Source: Tetraselmis striata | Lineage: Eukaryota; Chlorophyta; Chlorodendrophyceae; Chlorodendrales; Chlorodendraceae | Reading direction: 5' to 3' | Assembly (NCBI GenBank): GCA_006384855.1 | Contig: VCJN01003171.1 | Span: 1 to 64,000 of the forward strand | Length of the DNA: 64,000 nucleotides | Part shown: in pieces, positions 43,616 through 56,289 of the stretch | Layout: each line of letters begins with the position of its first letter | How positions within the stretch are numbered: the first letter of the stretch is position 1 | The notes under the pieces: generated by a model | Told to the model about the DNA's origin: nothing | The model's database searches: none | Seen by the model: the letters and a program-made list of their open reading frames with translations, nothing else | Position numbers and translations under genes: made by a program

Positions 43616-44563
43616 TTCCCCTACCTCTTGGGTTGAGCGGAGGAAAAGGAGAGCCGCGTCCGAAATCGCCTGGAATACGAGAGAATCGATACCGGTTACA
43701 ATACGGTTTTATCACGGATTTTTAGGCGTCCGTCCTCCGTCCTCCGTCCGTCCTCGTGTGCTGCGTCTTCGTGAATGAACCGTCATACGTTCGATCTGTG
43801 CTCGTTTGATTTCTAGGCACACCTCCGAAGACGGTAAGGTTCTGAATTGATGCGCGTGTATTCTAGCCCAGGCACGTCATATATTCGTCTGAAACGCCAA
43901 AATAACGCGGTACCGCAGCGCGTTTTTATTGCTGAATCAGCAAGCGAGACTCGCCCTCTATATTTATACAGCGACTATGTACAAGGTGGTCCGAGGATAT
44001 GCTGTAGTAACATGATGCTGTAAAAAGGGGTCGCCGCGGTGCGGGGGCAGTCCGCCGACCCGGGGCCCGGCGTCCGTCGACGGACGGGCGACGGTCGAAC
44101 GGCGGCGTCCGGCGTCCGGTGCTCGTACAGGCGGCGGGCGTGGCGATTCGCGCCGTGCCCGCCCCGTAGACCTGACGACCGGCCCGACCTGCGCGGCCTC
44201 GTGCGGGATGCGGGCCGCCTGTAGGCGGCTTGTACTGTATTGCTGATCTTGCAGTGCTGCTTTTTTTTTTTTTTTTTGGGGGTAATATAATACCACTTTT
44301 AGCGGTGGGTTGGGTACCGGCCTTTTTGTAATGCACACCAGTGGTCAGCGGCCCGCTTTTACGCGGCTTGCAGATTTAATCTGTTTTACAAAATAAATTA
44401 CTGACAAATCTAACGCTAAAAGCAGTATTACCCGGAAACAACAGTATTACAAGATCAACACGACAAGCCGGCTAAAAGCGGCCCGCATCCCGCACGGCCG
44501 CACCACGCTCAACCCAAGAGGTAGGGGCACCTCCACAAATCCCCGGCGCGAAGCGCCGCTTAG
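43616..44563 (+). mobile_element. Helentron-like non-autonomous element, copy B
   Basis: 948 bases, a close match to copy A in the opposite orientation, with the same 5' start, internal inverted copy and 3' hairpin plus CTTAG. The flanks read ATATCTA|element|TTATTATTCGC, again joining as A|TT with no duplication. The local repeat ATATCTATTATTCGC supports this as the original site. Confidence 0.7.
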
Positions 44564-45293
44564 TTATTATTCGCTTATATCTATTATTCGCTCTGAACAT
44601 TATAGACATGATGCGAACCCGTTCGCTCTGATATGTTCTAAACTAAGGATCAGTTTTTGGTTTTTTTTCTCTACTTATTGTACGAGATAGCCCTGGCTGG
44701 CGCGGCGCCCGTAGCGCGCGTGTTCGCGCGCACGATTGCGGGGGCCGGTCAGGGCCACCACCTGCCTTCACGGCGAACCGACCGGTCACTCTCCTTTATT
44801 TGCTGTGGCACGCTCCATCGAGCGCACCACAACAAAGTCGCGGCAATTCTGCCCCGCAAGGTGCCGGTCTTCCGCCATCGTACCATGTGCAGTGAGCGAG
44901 CGAAGCCTTTCAGGCCCCCCCCCCCTGGGAGAAACCCGTTATGGTTTGTGTGGTTAATGGACGCGCGCCGCTTGCCACGTGCTAACTACTACCCGCGAAC
45001 GAGATGCTGATTACTCGCTCAACGCGAGGAGAGGACGAAGCCGCAGCGCTTCCCCATTCAGTGGAACAAGGTCCAAGCCCTTCGACCAGTGTCGACCAAC
45101 AGAATCCCCTGGCTGCCCCCTCCCGTGTGGGCATGGCTCGATCCGTACTGGCCCCTATGCGGCGTAAGTGTCGCGATATGCTCCGACTGGGGCGTATGCC
45201 GACGCGTGCCCGTCGTCTAGTACAGATTCGAGAAAAAAGTGACACTATATACACTGCCAGTGGCCAAGCCAGCGCCCAGTGGCACATAGCTAC
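44564..45293 (+). other. Unassigned segment left of the young LTR element
   Basis: Starts with short repeats of the type TTCGCTCTGATATCTATTAT. A plus-strand frame at 45,004-45,293 (MLITRSTRGEDEAAALPH…) is open up to the LTR element and would continue a few codons past it, suggesting a coding-like sequence was interrupted. No domain is recognised. Confidence 0.3.
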
Positions 45294-46122
45294 TGTTATG
45301 TACTCTACACTGCTGTACTTTGTACTGCGGGAGCCGACGGAGGAGCGAAGAACTGGCGACTGAGGCGGACGAGAACGAGTACAAGCCAAGCGAGGTACGA
45401 GTATGAGCATTGCGAGTGCGAGTACAAGTGAAGGCGAAGTACTGGTACGAGGACGACGAGGCGACAGTACGCGCGACTACAAGGCGACTAGTAGTGCAGG
45501 ACAGTATTACGAGTACCCACATGGGGTCCGAGTAACCTGTACTTACGCCTGCGTACCAGCAGGAGCGCGATTGTCGTACGCTATGGTGTCACCTGTGAGA
45601 GAATGATGATACCAAGCGTGAGATGGAGCGCTGCCTTAGTGGAGTGTTAGCAGTAGGTACTAGAGCCTACTAGAACCATCTAGAACGCTATAGCATTTGC
45701 TATAGCAATAGTAGTCAAATATTATATCCGCTGTGCTGCGGACAGGCGAAGGTGCTAGGAACCGTGTCTGTACTTAGTAGTATATGACTAAAATAGCGAC
45801 GGGCCGCGGGTTAGGACCGCACACGTCGATTTTAGTATTAGTCTAGTAGTTACACGCAGCACAAGTGGCGGGAATTGGAATCAATACGCAGCGCACGGAA
45901 TGACGGAAACCAGCGACTATAAATAGGCCGGCAAAACCACCGCCGGGCCAGTCACCCAGGTTACCGGCATTCCGGTACTGTAAGAATCCCTTTTCCCAAA
46001 TCTCCGCTCATTATTCCTGGCCGTGTGGAATAACGATCCAATGGGCCCTTGACTCAGCTCTTGCTTTAGGACTATCTATGGCTAGACGACTATTCGGCCT
46101 AAGTCCTAACGGGGCTGTAACA
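45294..46122 (+). repeat. 5' LTR of the non-autonomous element
   Basis: 829 bases, TGTTATGTAC…GGGCTGTAACA; near-identical to 47,921-48,749. Confidence 0.9.
45918..45925 (+). promoter_or_regulatory. TATA box in LTR
   Basis: TATAAATA within the 5' LTR (also at 48,545-48,552 in the 3' LTR), about 200 bases before the LTR end. This is the likely core promoter of the element. Confidence 0.5.
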
Positions 46123-47920
46123 CTTGGTTTCGGAGCGGTGACCGGAGCACATGGTTCCGGATTCCACAAGAGAAGCGGCATAGCGACGAGAGCGAGAGGC
46201 GAGATGGGGACAGAAGAAGACTTCATATGTCAAGGATCCTATGGCGGGGACGCCCACCGAGGATGCGCACCGGCTTTGATAGATGGAGTCAAGTTCGACG
46301 TGGCGAGAACGATGTAGCGACGATGAAGAGGACGCGACAACGAGCGAGCGAAATTATGAACTAGCGAAGGGACGAAGACTGCGAGTACCAAGGAGCAGCC
46401 GAACGTTCGATCTGAGACGTGTAACGATGACGCTGCAAGCTGCGAAGCCATGAGGGCGGAGCAACGTGCGACTCGCGACCCCAGCTACAGTTCCGACGAC
46501 GCGAGTTGGCGATGGCGCGACATCGACCAGAACTGACCTGTATCAGCCGTTGCCGGCACAGTAGCGACTACTGGTAACGAGCTGGTATAGCGAACGAGAA
46601 GAACCGCAGATTTTTTTTTCTGCGATGAAGAATGAACATGCCGCACGAAAATCGAACTCAGAAGAAGACGAAGACAGAACAGCTGTGGTTACCGGTACGA
46701 CCATGAGGTACTGGTACGATTAATTTCGTACGCGAGTACAAAACAGCTGCAGACTCAGATTCGAGGAGAGCGCTGCGAGATTATGACATGAGCCGTCAGG
46801 TGAAAATCCTGGGTGACCACGGCTCAATGTCCGGACGCACGCATTTCTCTCGACATGATGCGGTATGGCGGAGGAGACCCTGCTGCCTGCTGCCAAGACA
46901 GAAGACTCGACGACGGCCAACGCGACGATGGCGCGATGGGAGCTGCGAAGAGGCGACCGAGATACGGCGCGTTACCTACCTGTACGGGCTATATTCGCTG
47001 TACGGTACCGAACGAAGCGCGTCGTACCACAGTAGGAGCTCCGAAGCAGCGACTACGAATCTACTACTGTGGAGGCCAAGAGTGCAAAATACAGGAAAAA
47101 CATGAGGATATTTGCACAAGTATGTCTACGACTCAATGCATCAGAACCGAAAACAGTATCACCGGTATGGGACGGAGATATTGTACTGCTGCGATGAGTA
47201 ATCGACTACGAGTACAAATGGCGAGGAGGTATCCGGTATGGGACGGCTATCTACTTGCGGAAGTAATGTAAGGTACTGGACTATGATTCCCTCTACCAGC
47301 CCTGCTACGAGCTTTTACCGAGATCGAGTTGAGAGAAAAATCCGTGGACGACATGCGACTACGGTTCAGCGAGTGAGCGACTACGGGCACGAGTGCAACA
47401 TGTGACGCACCGACGAGATCGCGAGAAGCGACGACTTACTGCTAAGCGATGAGCGACACCGAAGCGCTTCGAGCCGATGCCGACACCGCTGAGAAGATGC
47501 GAGCCTGCTGACTGGGCGAACTGCGACGCAAAGCCTTTGGTATGAGATCTTTGACCACGACTACGCGAGTGTGCGTTCCGATGGCAACATGGGGCGATGG
47601 CGCACACGGACGAGTCAAAAGGGACTTGCGACAGTACGACGCGACGAGGCTGAGCTCGAAGAATGCTGCATTTCTGTGGCTACCCACCGAACGACACCTT
47701 TCGGTGCCATTGGTGGCGATTTGCTGCGACTTGCGGCACCGCCGGATGATGCTCGACTATGAGGAATTTTTTTTCCGAAGGGACTGCCTCCATGACGAGT
47801 GTCACCACTGTACATTTATGTACATATTCTGGCTACGCGACTCTACAACGACGACTACCGAGTTCTGCTGAACGTACTACTGGCGAACAGCGCGGCCGCT
47901 GTTCATTAACAGGGTGAGAG

Positions 47921-48749
47921 TGTTATGTACTCTACACTGCTGTACTTTGTACTGCGGGAGCCGACGGAGGAGCGAAGAACTGGCGACTGAGGCGGACGAG
48001 AACGAGTACAAGCCAAGCGAGGTACGAGTATGAGTATTGCGAGTGCGAGTACAAGTGAAGGCGAAGTACTGGTACGAGGACGACGAGGCGACAGTACGCG
48101 CGACTACAAGGCGACTAGTAGTGCAGGACAGTATTACGAGTACCCACATGGGGTCCGAGTAACCTGTACTTACGCCTGCGTACCAGCAGGAGCGCGATTG
48201 TCGTACGCTATGGTGTCACCTGCGAGAGAATGATGATACCAAGCGTGAGATGGAGCGCTGCCTTAGTGGAGTGTTAGCAGTAGGTACTAGAGCCTACTAG
48301 AACCATCTAGAACGCTATAGCATTTGCTATAGCAATAGTAGTCAAATATTATATCCGCTGTGCTGCGGACAGGCGAAGGTGCTAGGAACCGTGTCTGTAC
48401 TTAGTAGTATATGACTAAAATAGCGACGGGCCGCGGGTTAGGACCGCACACGTCGATTTTAGTATTAGTCTAGTAGTTACACGCAGCACAAGTGGCGGGA
48501 ATTGGAATCAATACGCAGCGCACGGAATGACGGAAACCAGCGACTATAAATAGGCCGGCAAAACCACCGCCGGGCCAGTCACCCAGGTTACCGGCATTCC
48601 GGTACTGTAAGAATCCCTTTTCCCAAATCTCCGCTCATTATTCCTGGCCGTGTGGAATAACGATCCAATGGGCCCTTGACTCAGCTCTTGCTTTAGGACT
48701 ATCTATGGCTAGACGACTATTCGGCCTAAGTCCTAACGGGGCTGTAACA
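47921..48749 (+). repeat. 3' LTR of the non-autonomous element
   Basis: 829 bases; preceded by a purine-rich AGGGTGAGAG that may be the polypurine tract. Confidence 0.9.
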
Positions 48750-48754
48750 GCTAC

Positions 48755-49097
48755 TCCCACGCCGCGGCAATCCTACTGTGCCGCGCACCGTGGACTCTGA
48801 CGCCGACACGGAGAGGGCCAGCAGAGTGACAAGCAAGGCGCTCTACTCGCCCCCCTCGCGACATCCATCGCGCCAATTCCCGTACTCCCGACTCCCCTTT
48901 ATGAGACATCGCGTCCGTCGTAATATCGGCAACTGGCAAGCCGCTGGTGCGAGTCGTAGTGTTCTCAACTAGATCTCAAGAGGTGTACGCGTTCGTTTCT
49001 TGGACGGGCTTGCCCCACCTTCTTTTTATCAGGGGCTCTCAATGAGGGATGCTACTCCTGCCCAACTGGAGTTTGTGGACGATGAATTGGCTCGCTT
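48755..49097 (+). other. Unassigned segment right of the young LTR element
   Basis: Short open frames only (for example 48,778-48,972 and MRDATPAQLEFVDDELARFV near 49,042). It may belong with 44,564-45,293 to one older sequence that the LTR element split. No family recognised. Confidence 0.25.
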
Positions 49098-49434
49098 TGT
49101 TAGGCTCTAGCTTAAGCCTGTTCTTTAGGTCCTTTAGGATGCAGCGGATGTATTTAGAAAGTATGGCCAATCTGCCAATCTCTTCTGGTTACAGGCAGGG
49201 GTCCCTGGATTATAGTCTATCTCTGAATTCTACCTGGTAGACTTGTCCGAGGCGGTATTTATATCCGCCGAGGTCATGGTCATACCTGTGCTATGTTAGC
49301 CGGGTGTCGTGGGATACCCTTGCTGTGGTAGCCACGTAAGGCTTGAGTCAGAGAACTCTAGAGAATTCCAGAACAGTCTTCGGCCTTATACTACTAGTAT
49401 TTATACCCGCAATACTAATATAAACAGCGACTCC
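49098..49434. mobile_element. Partial gypsy-type LTR at duplication breakpoint
   Basis: Matches the first ~325 bases of the 413-base gypsy LTR at lower identity than the two LTRs share with each other. It ends exactly where the duplicated gene block begins. A fossil fragment. Confidence 0.75.
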
Positions 49435-49754
49435 TGCCGCCGCCCTCCCCCCTCCCCCCCGCGTGAATGCATGTCATTACCGCCCACATACCCCCCCGCC
49501 ACAACCACCTCCTTCCGCGGCATTGCCTGTCATGTCCCTGTATACCGCTCGAATGTGGCTCCTGCAACCAGCTTGGGACATGTTGCGCTCGCAATCCATC
49601 CCAGTCATGTGGCTCTGATGCCACCAGCGCACCTGGAGATCCTGCATCATCCCCCCCCCTTCCCTCCTCCCTCATGTGCCCTCCTGGCCACGTGCTGGTT
49701 TGCACGGTGGTTGTGCTCAGCGGCGCGCTGACAACACTCAACGTGTGTACGCAG

Positions 49755-52700
49755 ACGGAGGCGTTGGTGGAGCGTCTGACGGCCGCCCTGGCCAGCAAGG
49801 CGGACGAGACAGCGGGGCTGCAGGCGGCGCTGGAGGCCGGCGCCAAGGAGCGCGACGCCCTGCGCGCGGAGCTGCGTGCGGTGGCAGCGGGCGTGGCCGC
49901 CGCGGTGGCCGGCGCGGGTGGCGCGGCGGCAGCGGTGGAGGCGGGCGTGGTGGATGCGATGGTGGCGGATGCGGTGGGCGGCGCACGGGAGTATCGCCTG
50001 GAGCTGCAGATCCGGGAGCTCCAGTCCGCCAACGACGCGCTGCAGCTGGACCTGCAGGTGCGGCTGCCCGGCACGGGCGCCAGCGCTTCTTCCACCTGTC
50101 CCGCCGCGCCGGACAATTGAGCAACATGCCTGGTACCGGTTTAGTATTGCATTGCGCTTAGTATTGCTGCAGCTGCATGCACAGCATCCATCCGTTGGCA
50201 GCGCTGTCTCATGTCACACTATCCTTCAGGTCCATGTCGCTGCTTGCCCGCTTCGAGTGTCCAGCATTACTGTCATGTAGTGTTTGGACATTTGAAGTTT
50301 TTCACAACTTTATTCCTGCCAGTCTTCCAACTCCACAGGCCAGTTGTCTTACGGCCCGGATGCATGAAGGCCAGGGCATGGGGTGTGTGCCAATGCTAAA
50401 GTTGCCAACTCCGAGGGCACTTTGGAGCATTTGCCGGTACCACTGTTTGTATGTATGTGTAGTAAGAACGCGAGAACCGGCCTCAGAATTTGAAATTTCG
50501 TGCAATTTCCCAGAAGCATCCCACATGCTTGGAAGTACTGACGGCGATGCCATCTCTCCTCTCGCAAGCCCCTCGGCTCTGAGTCGGCGCCTCAGCCGCT
50601 TCCGGCACCCATGCGTCTGCATGTACAACACACTGACCCTGCCTCCCTCCCCCCCTAGGTTGCCTTGACCGAGCAGGCAGAGATGCTGAAGAACCCGCTG
50701 TGGGAGACAGACGTGCCGCACGACGAGCTCAAGGCGGAGCTGGCGGAGGCGCAGGCGATGGTGTAGAGCCTGCTGGAGGAGCACGGCGCAATGGAGGGCG
50801 AGATCGTGGCGGCGCACGGCGAGAGGCAGGCGATGGACGCCAAGGTGGAGGGGCTCGCCAAGGAGAAGCGCGCGCTGCAGAGCCAGCTCAACATGATCAT
50901 GATCACCATGACGGACTCCGAGAACCAGGTGAGCGGGCGGCGCCGGGGGGTTTCTTGAGGCCCGCCTGGGCGAGAACCTGGGGAGGGGAGGGGGGTGGCG
51001 CCCGGCTTGTTGCATTCTCCCTACCAGGGCGCTCAGTATGCGGCACGGGTGATTTGCATGATACATATGGCCATGATACGGGGCTATGGCCAGGAACCCA
51101 ATTGGGGCCCCTGAGTCACCCCCCCCCCCCCCCCCAGGCCTTGTGCTCGGGGATTGTAATCTTACTTTACCTTATAATGGCCATAGTGTTTTTCACAGAT
51201 GTGTTGTACCTGCACTCGGCTGCTTCTTTCTGCATGTGCGCCTCTGATGCTCGGACACTAGCCCATCGAAAAGAAGCACAGCTATGAATGTGTCGCCGGC
51301 ATCCGTAGCTTTGTCCACAGTAATGCCACAGAACACGCAGCACTGGGCCGGGCACTACTACGTCCTTGCGGTCAATACGGGTCCCCACGTGGCACTAAGA
51401 AAGTGTGTACAAGAGATTTTGGGGTGTCGCCAGGCGCACTGTCTGAAATTTCGTGGTTACATTGTGAATTATCCGTCTAGCTGGGGACTACAAAAGGGCG
51501 GGCATTTTCCTTGGTGGTGAATTTCTTAGTGCCGCGCGGGCAGCTGTGCAGTGTTGGCATCAACATTGGGGTCCGAGATGTCCCTCGTCAAACCACATTC
51601 CCGGACAGCTGCCGGGAATTCGGATATACGGCTCCACATGATGGTGGTGGTGTGTTGCTCCCCCCCTGACTGCGCGTGCCGGCCTGCCAGGTCCACATGG
51701 TGACGCAGGAGAAGGAGCGGCTGGAGGAGGAGCTGGAGGAGGCGGAGGCGGAGCGCCGCCGGCTGGAGGATGAGCTGCAGCTGTCGCACCTCAGCCGCAC
51801 GCTGCAGGGAGAGGAGCCGCCCGCCCACGCACCTCTACCACCACCACCACCGCCACCTGCGGGCGAGGAGGCCCGGGCGGACGCGCTGCAGGCGGAGGTG
51901 GCGGAGCTGTCGGACCGGCTGATCGCGATGGAGGGCAACCATGCGGTGCTGGTGCAGCAGATGACGGTAAAGACGGGGGAGAAGGCGCAGCTGGAGGCGG
52001 AGTACAAGGTGCGGCGTCATGATGGGGAGCGAGTGGGCAGCCCTGATCAGCCCCCTCCCCCCCCCCCCCCCCCCCCCCTTTCCTTTTTGGCTGGGAAACG
52101 TAATCATCAACCCTTTTAACTTTTTGCCTGGAAAATAGGAAGGGCGAGGGGGACATGTATATGCCCCTATTTGTAGGATACTATCTGATCATCATGCTCT
52201 CCATCGCGAGCATTGATATTGTGGGACATGCCACTGTTGTGTATTGTTTGTCTCGTATAGCTACATGATTGTGTATAGTAGTATGTATATGAGGACCTCC
52301 ATTTGTAGTCATTGCTTACATGGCATGCATAAGTGTGATTTTGACTGCCCATATGTGGAGTACACGTTGCTCCCATGGTGTGACACGATGGTGTTGAGGA
52401 TATACAACTATTCTGTATCGGTGTGTTTAATTAGTTGAACGATGCTTCATCCTAATGTGCAGTTCAACTGTGAGTACGTTGCTAGTGGAAGTATGTTCTC
52501 CGAGGATGTGAAGAAGGCATATGCGCAGCGTGGGGGCGTCTCATACGCTATGCTGAAGTGATCCCTGTGTGCGGCCGCGATGTGGCCAGGCGCTGCAGCA
52601 GCACACGGAGGAGCTGGAGCAGCTGCTGGAGGAGATGCAGGCGCAGCAGGACGCCGGCGGCAGTCCCTCCGGTGGCGGCGGCGGTGGGAGCACGCTGCTG

Positions 52701-55650
52701 CTGGAGGAGCTGCATCAGCAGCACATGGACGAGCTGGCGGAGTGGGAGGCGGAGAAGTCCAAGCTGGCGTCGGAGCTGGAGGAAGCGCGCGCCTGGCGGG
52801 CGGAGCGCGAAACGGCGGCCAACGGGAAGCCGGACGAGCCCCAGGTGGGTCACTACTCGCTGGGGCGGGCTGCGGAGATGTTGACAGCGTTTGTATGTCG
52901 CATTTGCAGACAGTCTCTTGCCGTCGCCGTGGCGGGGCAGTCGCTCTCACTACACCCCTGGCGAGCTAAACCAGCGCGCGGGAATGCCCTCGACATTATT
53001 ATCCGCTCGCGAATTGTCGGTGCTAGTTTATTCGGCCGGGTGGCGGGGACAGCCCCAGCCGGGCGCCGAGCCGTACGAGGCCGGGAGCGTGATAGCTGCG
53101 TGTTCTATGGGGCAGGTGACGAGCAGCGCATCGGCTCTTTCGCTGCGAGGTCAGTCGACGGCTTCGAGGCGGACTCCCCACAGCGAGGTCGACGGCCAAG
53201 GCTCCGGACATAGACGGTCGATCGACGGCGGCCGGGGCCATAGACTGCCTCGGCTAGGCTCATCGGCTCGGCTCTGCCGACCGCACCGCACCGACACATA
53301 TCGGGCTAGCAGGCTGAGGTGTGCCGGGCGCTGTGTGCGCTCAGAGCTGGAGCGAGCTATCTCCGGCGGCAGCGGCAGCGTCGCAGCACTGCATCGCTAA
53401 GGCCGCCAAGGTAGCCCGCGCGCTACGCGCCACGCTGGCGGTCGTTGCGGGGGCCGAGGCGAACGGCGACAAGGCTGATTCGGCCGCGACCGGTCACAGC
53501 AGCAACGGCAACGGCGACGGCACGCCCCGACTGCTCGATACGGGCGCCGCTTCGGCTGGAACGCGGGAACTGCTGGAGGAGCTGGAGCGCGTGCTGGCTG
53601 CAGGCACCGTGGAGCCTGAGGTGCGGCTGCACGTCGCGGCACTCCACAGCCACCGCCGGAGCTCTGCCCACCACCGTCTGTTCCCCTGTATCTTCGTCGT
53701 TTTATCGTCGTTATTCGGCATCACGGAGACTATTTCGTCTTTCCCAGCAGCATGCTGCGAATACCTTGGACCTGTCACGACGATAAGCAGGGTGCGGATT
53801 GACTGCTCCGAAACCATAATTCTTACATCGTTAAAGCCGCCGCAATGCATAGATAAATTTATATGGTTTCGGAGCATCGTCCATATATCTGTCCATAATA
53901 GATCTGAGGACATGTCAGCTCATGTGCTGCTGCACGCGAGAATGTGCTGTCGCGGACATGTCACGGACATGCACCAATTTACTGCACTATTTACAACGCG
54001 ACGACAACGACTGATATGCCGCGTTCCTGATGCACGCGTGATGCAATTCATGTACCGATCCACAAATCGCATGCGGTAGCGGACACCAATATTGCGCGGC
54101 TGGCATCTTTGCATCACAAGTGACACCATTTGCCAGTCACGCACCTGTATCCTTGTTCGTTCTGCGCTGAATCGTGTCACGAGTTGGTTGTAAGAGTACT
54201 GCTACTTGGGTGTTTGGATTTACCTAGTAGGGCCCACACGTGCTCCCATAGTACTCAACACCCTGGCCCGGTCCCCCCTGTCACTGGTATGCTGACAGCT
54301 GAGCTGAGCCCTCTGTGTGTCACTCTGTCCCCTCCCAGGGTGAGGACGACGATGAGGGCGGGGCGGGGGAGAGGGAGGAGGCGCGCAACGCGAGGCTGCT
54401 GCTCCGCCGCGTGGCTCTGCTGGAGCGGCAGCACAGCGAGGAGGAGGCGCAGCTGGCGGATGCGCGCGTGAAGCTCGCGGCGGCGGAGGCGGCGTACACG
54501 GTGCGATGTTGCGGCGCCGTGTTGCTGAGCGGTGGGAACGTAGCGAGGTTGCCATCTGCCCTGTTGCCGCTCAGGCTTTGCAAAGGGGGGAGGGTGTGGT
54601 GGACCCGTTGATGACCCGTTTCATCGACCTCATCCACAATGTTTTCTCTTTTGATTTTCATAAGGCATTGGCGCCGGACGTGCACTCCAAGTTTGGAGTC
54701 CATGAGTCGAGTTGTTGATGCATACTTCGTTATCGTCTCGAAGGATTTTGCATGGGCTGGGTGTTGGTTGCCCGGCTTGCTGCTGACATGGCCGTCTTGG
54801 CGTTGGGCGCCGTGAAGGCGGCCAAGGCGGAGGCGCAGGAGCTGCGGCGCAGCCAGCTGGAGCAGCTGGAGCGGCAGTATTTTGAGGACCCGCCCGCCGA
54901 CGTGGACCGCGGCCTGGTGGTGGAGATGGGCAAGCGCATGGCGGCGTGGGAGAACCAGGCGCAGGTGGGGCGGGGTGGCTGCTTGCAAATGCAGCGAGGC
55001 GATAGTTTATTTACCTAACTATATGTCTTGTTGCTCTCACCTGGCATAAGGTTGTGGTCCTACATGGTCCTCGTATGGATCCTGGCGACTGGCCTTCACA
55101 TTTCACCTTTGGCTTGAGGAAGTGGGGCTGGAGTTCGCTACCCGATGTGTTCGCACCGTGTGATTGCATCATCATCGCAGTAATGCGTCGGCCCTCGCGA
55201 TTCCACGAATTTTTCCAGCGGGTCACGTGCAAAAGGCAACAAGATGCATCCATGTGCATGGCATATGCTCAATCATTTGGTAACAAAAGTCTCGATGTAG
55301 CGCCAAAGACGAGACAATGCAACAAGTTCTGAATTGTGCTCAATTGAATGGTCAAGACCGGAGTTAAATGCCGACTCCTCCCAGTTGCATGTACACCTTC
55401 AGGTGGCGGTAGTGTAGCAGCCCCAGTGTTGAATCTGGCGACACACAATGCCTGGCGAGGCGTTGGCTGACGGTGCGCCCGGTCTCTGCTACATCAGGGC
55501 AAAGAGGAGGCGTACAACTTGGAGCTGGAGTCGCTGCGGCTGATGCTGGCGGAGGCGCGCGTGGAGGTGGCAGAGCTCAAGACGGAGCGGCGCTACCTCA
55601 TCCAGCAGCAGCATTTTGGCCGGCCGAGGCAGCATCGCCACGCGGAGTAG
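49755..55650 (+). pseudogene. EF-hand/coiled-coil gene, 5'-truncated copy 2
   Basis: Exons match the last eight of copy 1: 49755-50057, 50659-50928, 51691-52008, 52590-52844, 53345-53620, 54339-54500, 54818-54964, 55498-55650 (stop TAG). The first nine frame-consistent exons, including all EF-hands, are missing because the duplication starts inside the intron before the exon at 7,830. The second exon here has an in-frame TAG at 50,764-50,766 where copy 1 has GAG. The acceptor before 54,818 reads AAG instead of TAG. Three exons gained or lost whole codons compared with copy 1. No new promoter is evident, so it is probably a pseudogene, and a young one. TGTAA at 56,061 is kept. Confidence 0.8.
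51241..51718 (+). other. Unusually conserved intron segment (copy 2)
   Basis: Partner of 9,380-9,856. The extra base at about 51,510 closes the open frame present in copy 1. Confidence 0.6.
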
Positions 55651-56289
55651 GCCCGTTGGCCGCGCCGACCCGCGGCTGCTTCCATGCTCCATCTCGCCCG
55701 GCGCCCACTCAACCCGTGTGTGGGCGTGCTTACGCGGAGCAGATAGGGCAGCCCGCCACGGTGTACCTTAGCGCCTGACTGGGGGCGGGTCCCCGCCTCA
55801 GGGCTGACTAGTCATTGCGACCGGCCAAAGAAGGCGCCAAATAAGTAATATGTTAACCCGTGTGGTGTGACCCAGGTCAGCTATGTATCATTCTTCGCTC
55901 GTACGATGGTGCGTAAGCCCTTGTGACTGTTCCACTCACTCGTCGTTGCTGGAAGCGCTTTAAGTATTGCTCCGCCTGATGCGCCCCGGACAGCGACCGC
56001 CAAGTCAGTCTACCATGATTACGGGTGCGGATACAGTAATCGTGGGAATACCGCGAATTATGTAAACCTGCTTCGGTTCCAGCAGATATGAGGCTTTTAT
56101 GTAAACCCTAAAAGCTCGGCTCGACCAACGGAAATTCTTATACAGTACGAAGCTCGGCACGCCAGCGCGCCGAGAAGCAGCGGTCAGCCGCGACTTTGGT
56201 GCGCTCGACAGCCAGCGCAGTCAAGACACCCTAGAGGGCAAGCCTCGACCCATGCCGAGGTCAGGGCGTGGCGGGCTGCCTCTCTAGGC

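Larger units (their letters stand above)
45294..48749 (+). mobile_element. Non-autonomous LTR retrotransposon (young)
   Basis: LTRs 45,294-46,122 and 47,921-48,749 are both 829 bases, begin TGTTA and end TAACA, and are flanked by GCTAC (45,289-45,293 and 48,750-48,754). I found about two differences between them, so the insertion is very recent. The primer-binding site directly after the first LTR, TTGGTTTCGGAGC, equals that of the gypsy element at 34.5-42.2 kb. The 1.8-kb interior encodes no recognisable gag or pol, so it resembles a TRIM/LARD-type element probably moved by a Ty3/gypsy relative. Looks whole for its class. Confidence 0.85.

Noticed and set aside
45004-49097. A host gene interrupted by the young LTR element
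   Set aside because: The frame is open across the insertion point for only a few codons, and no domain or splice structure supports a gene.
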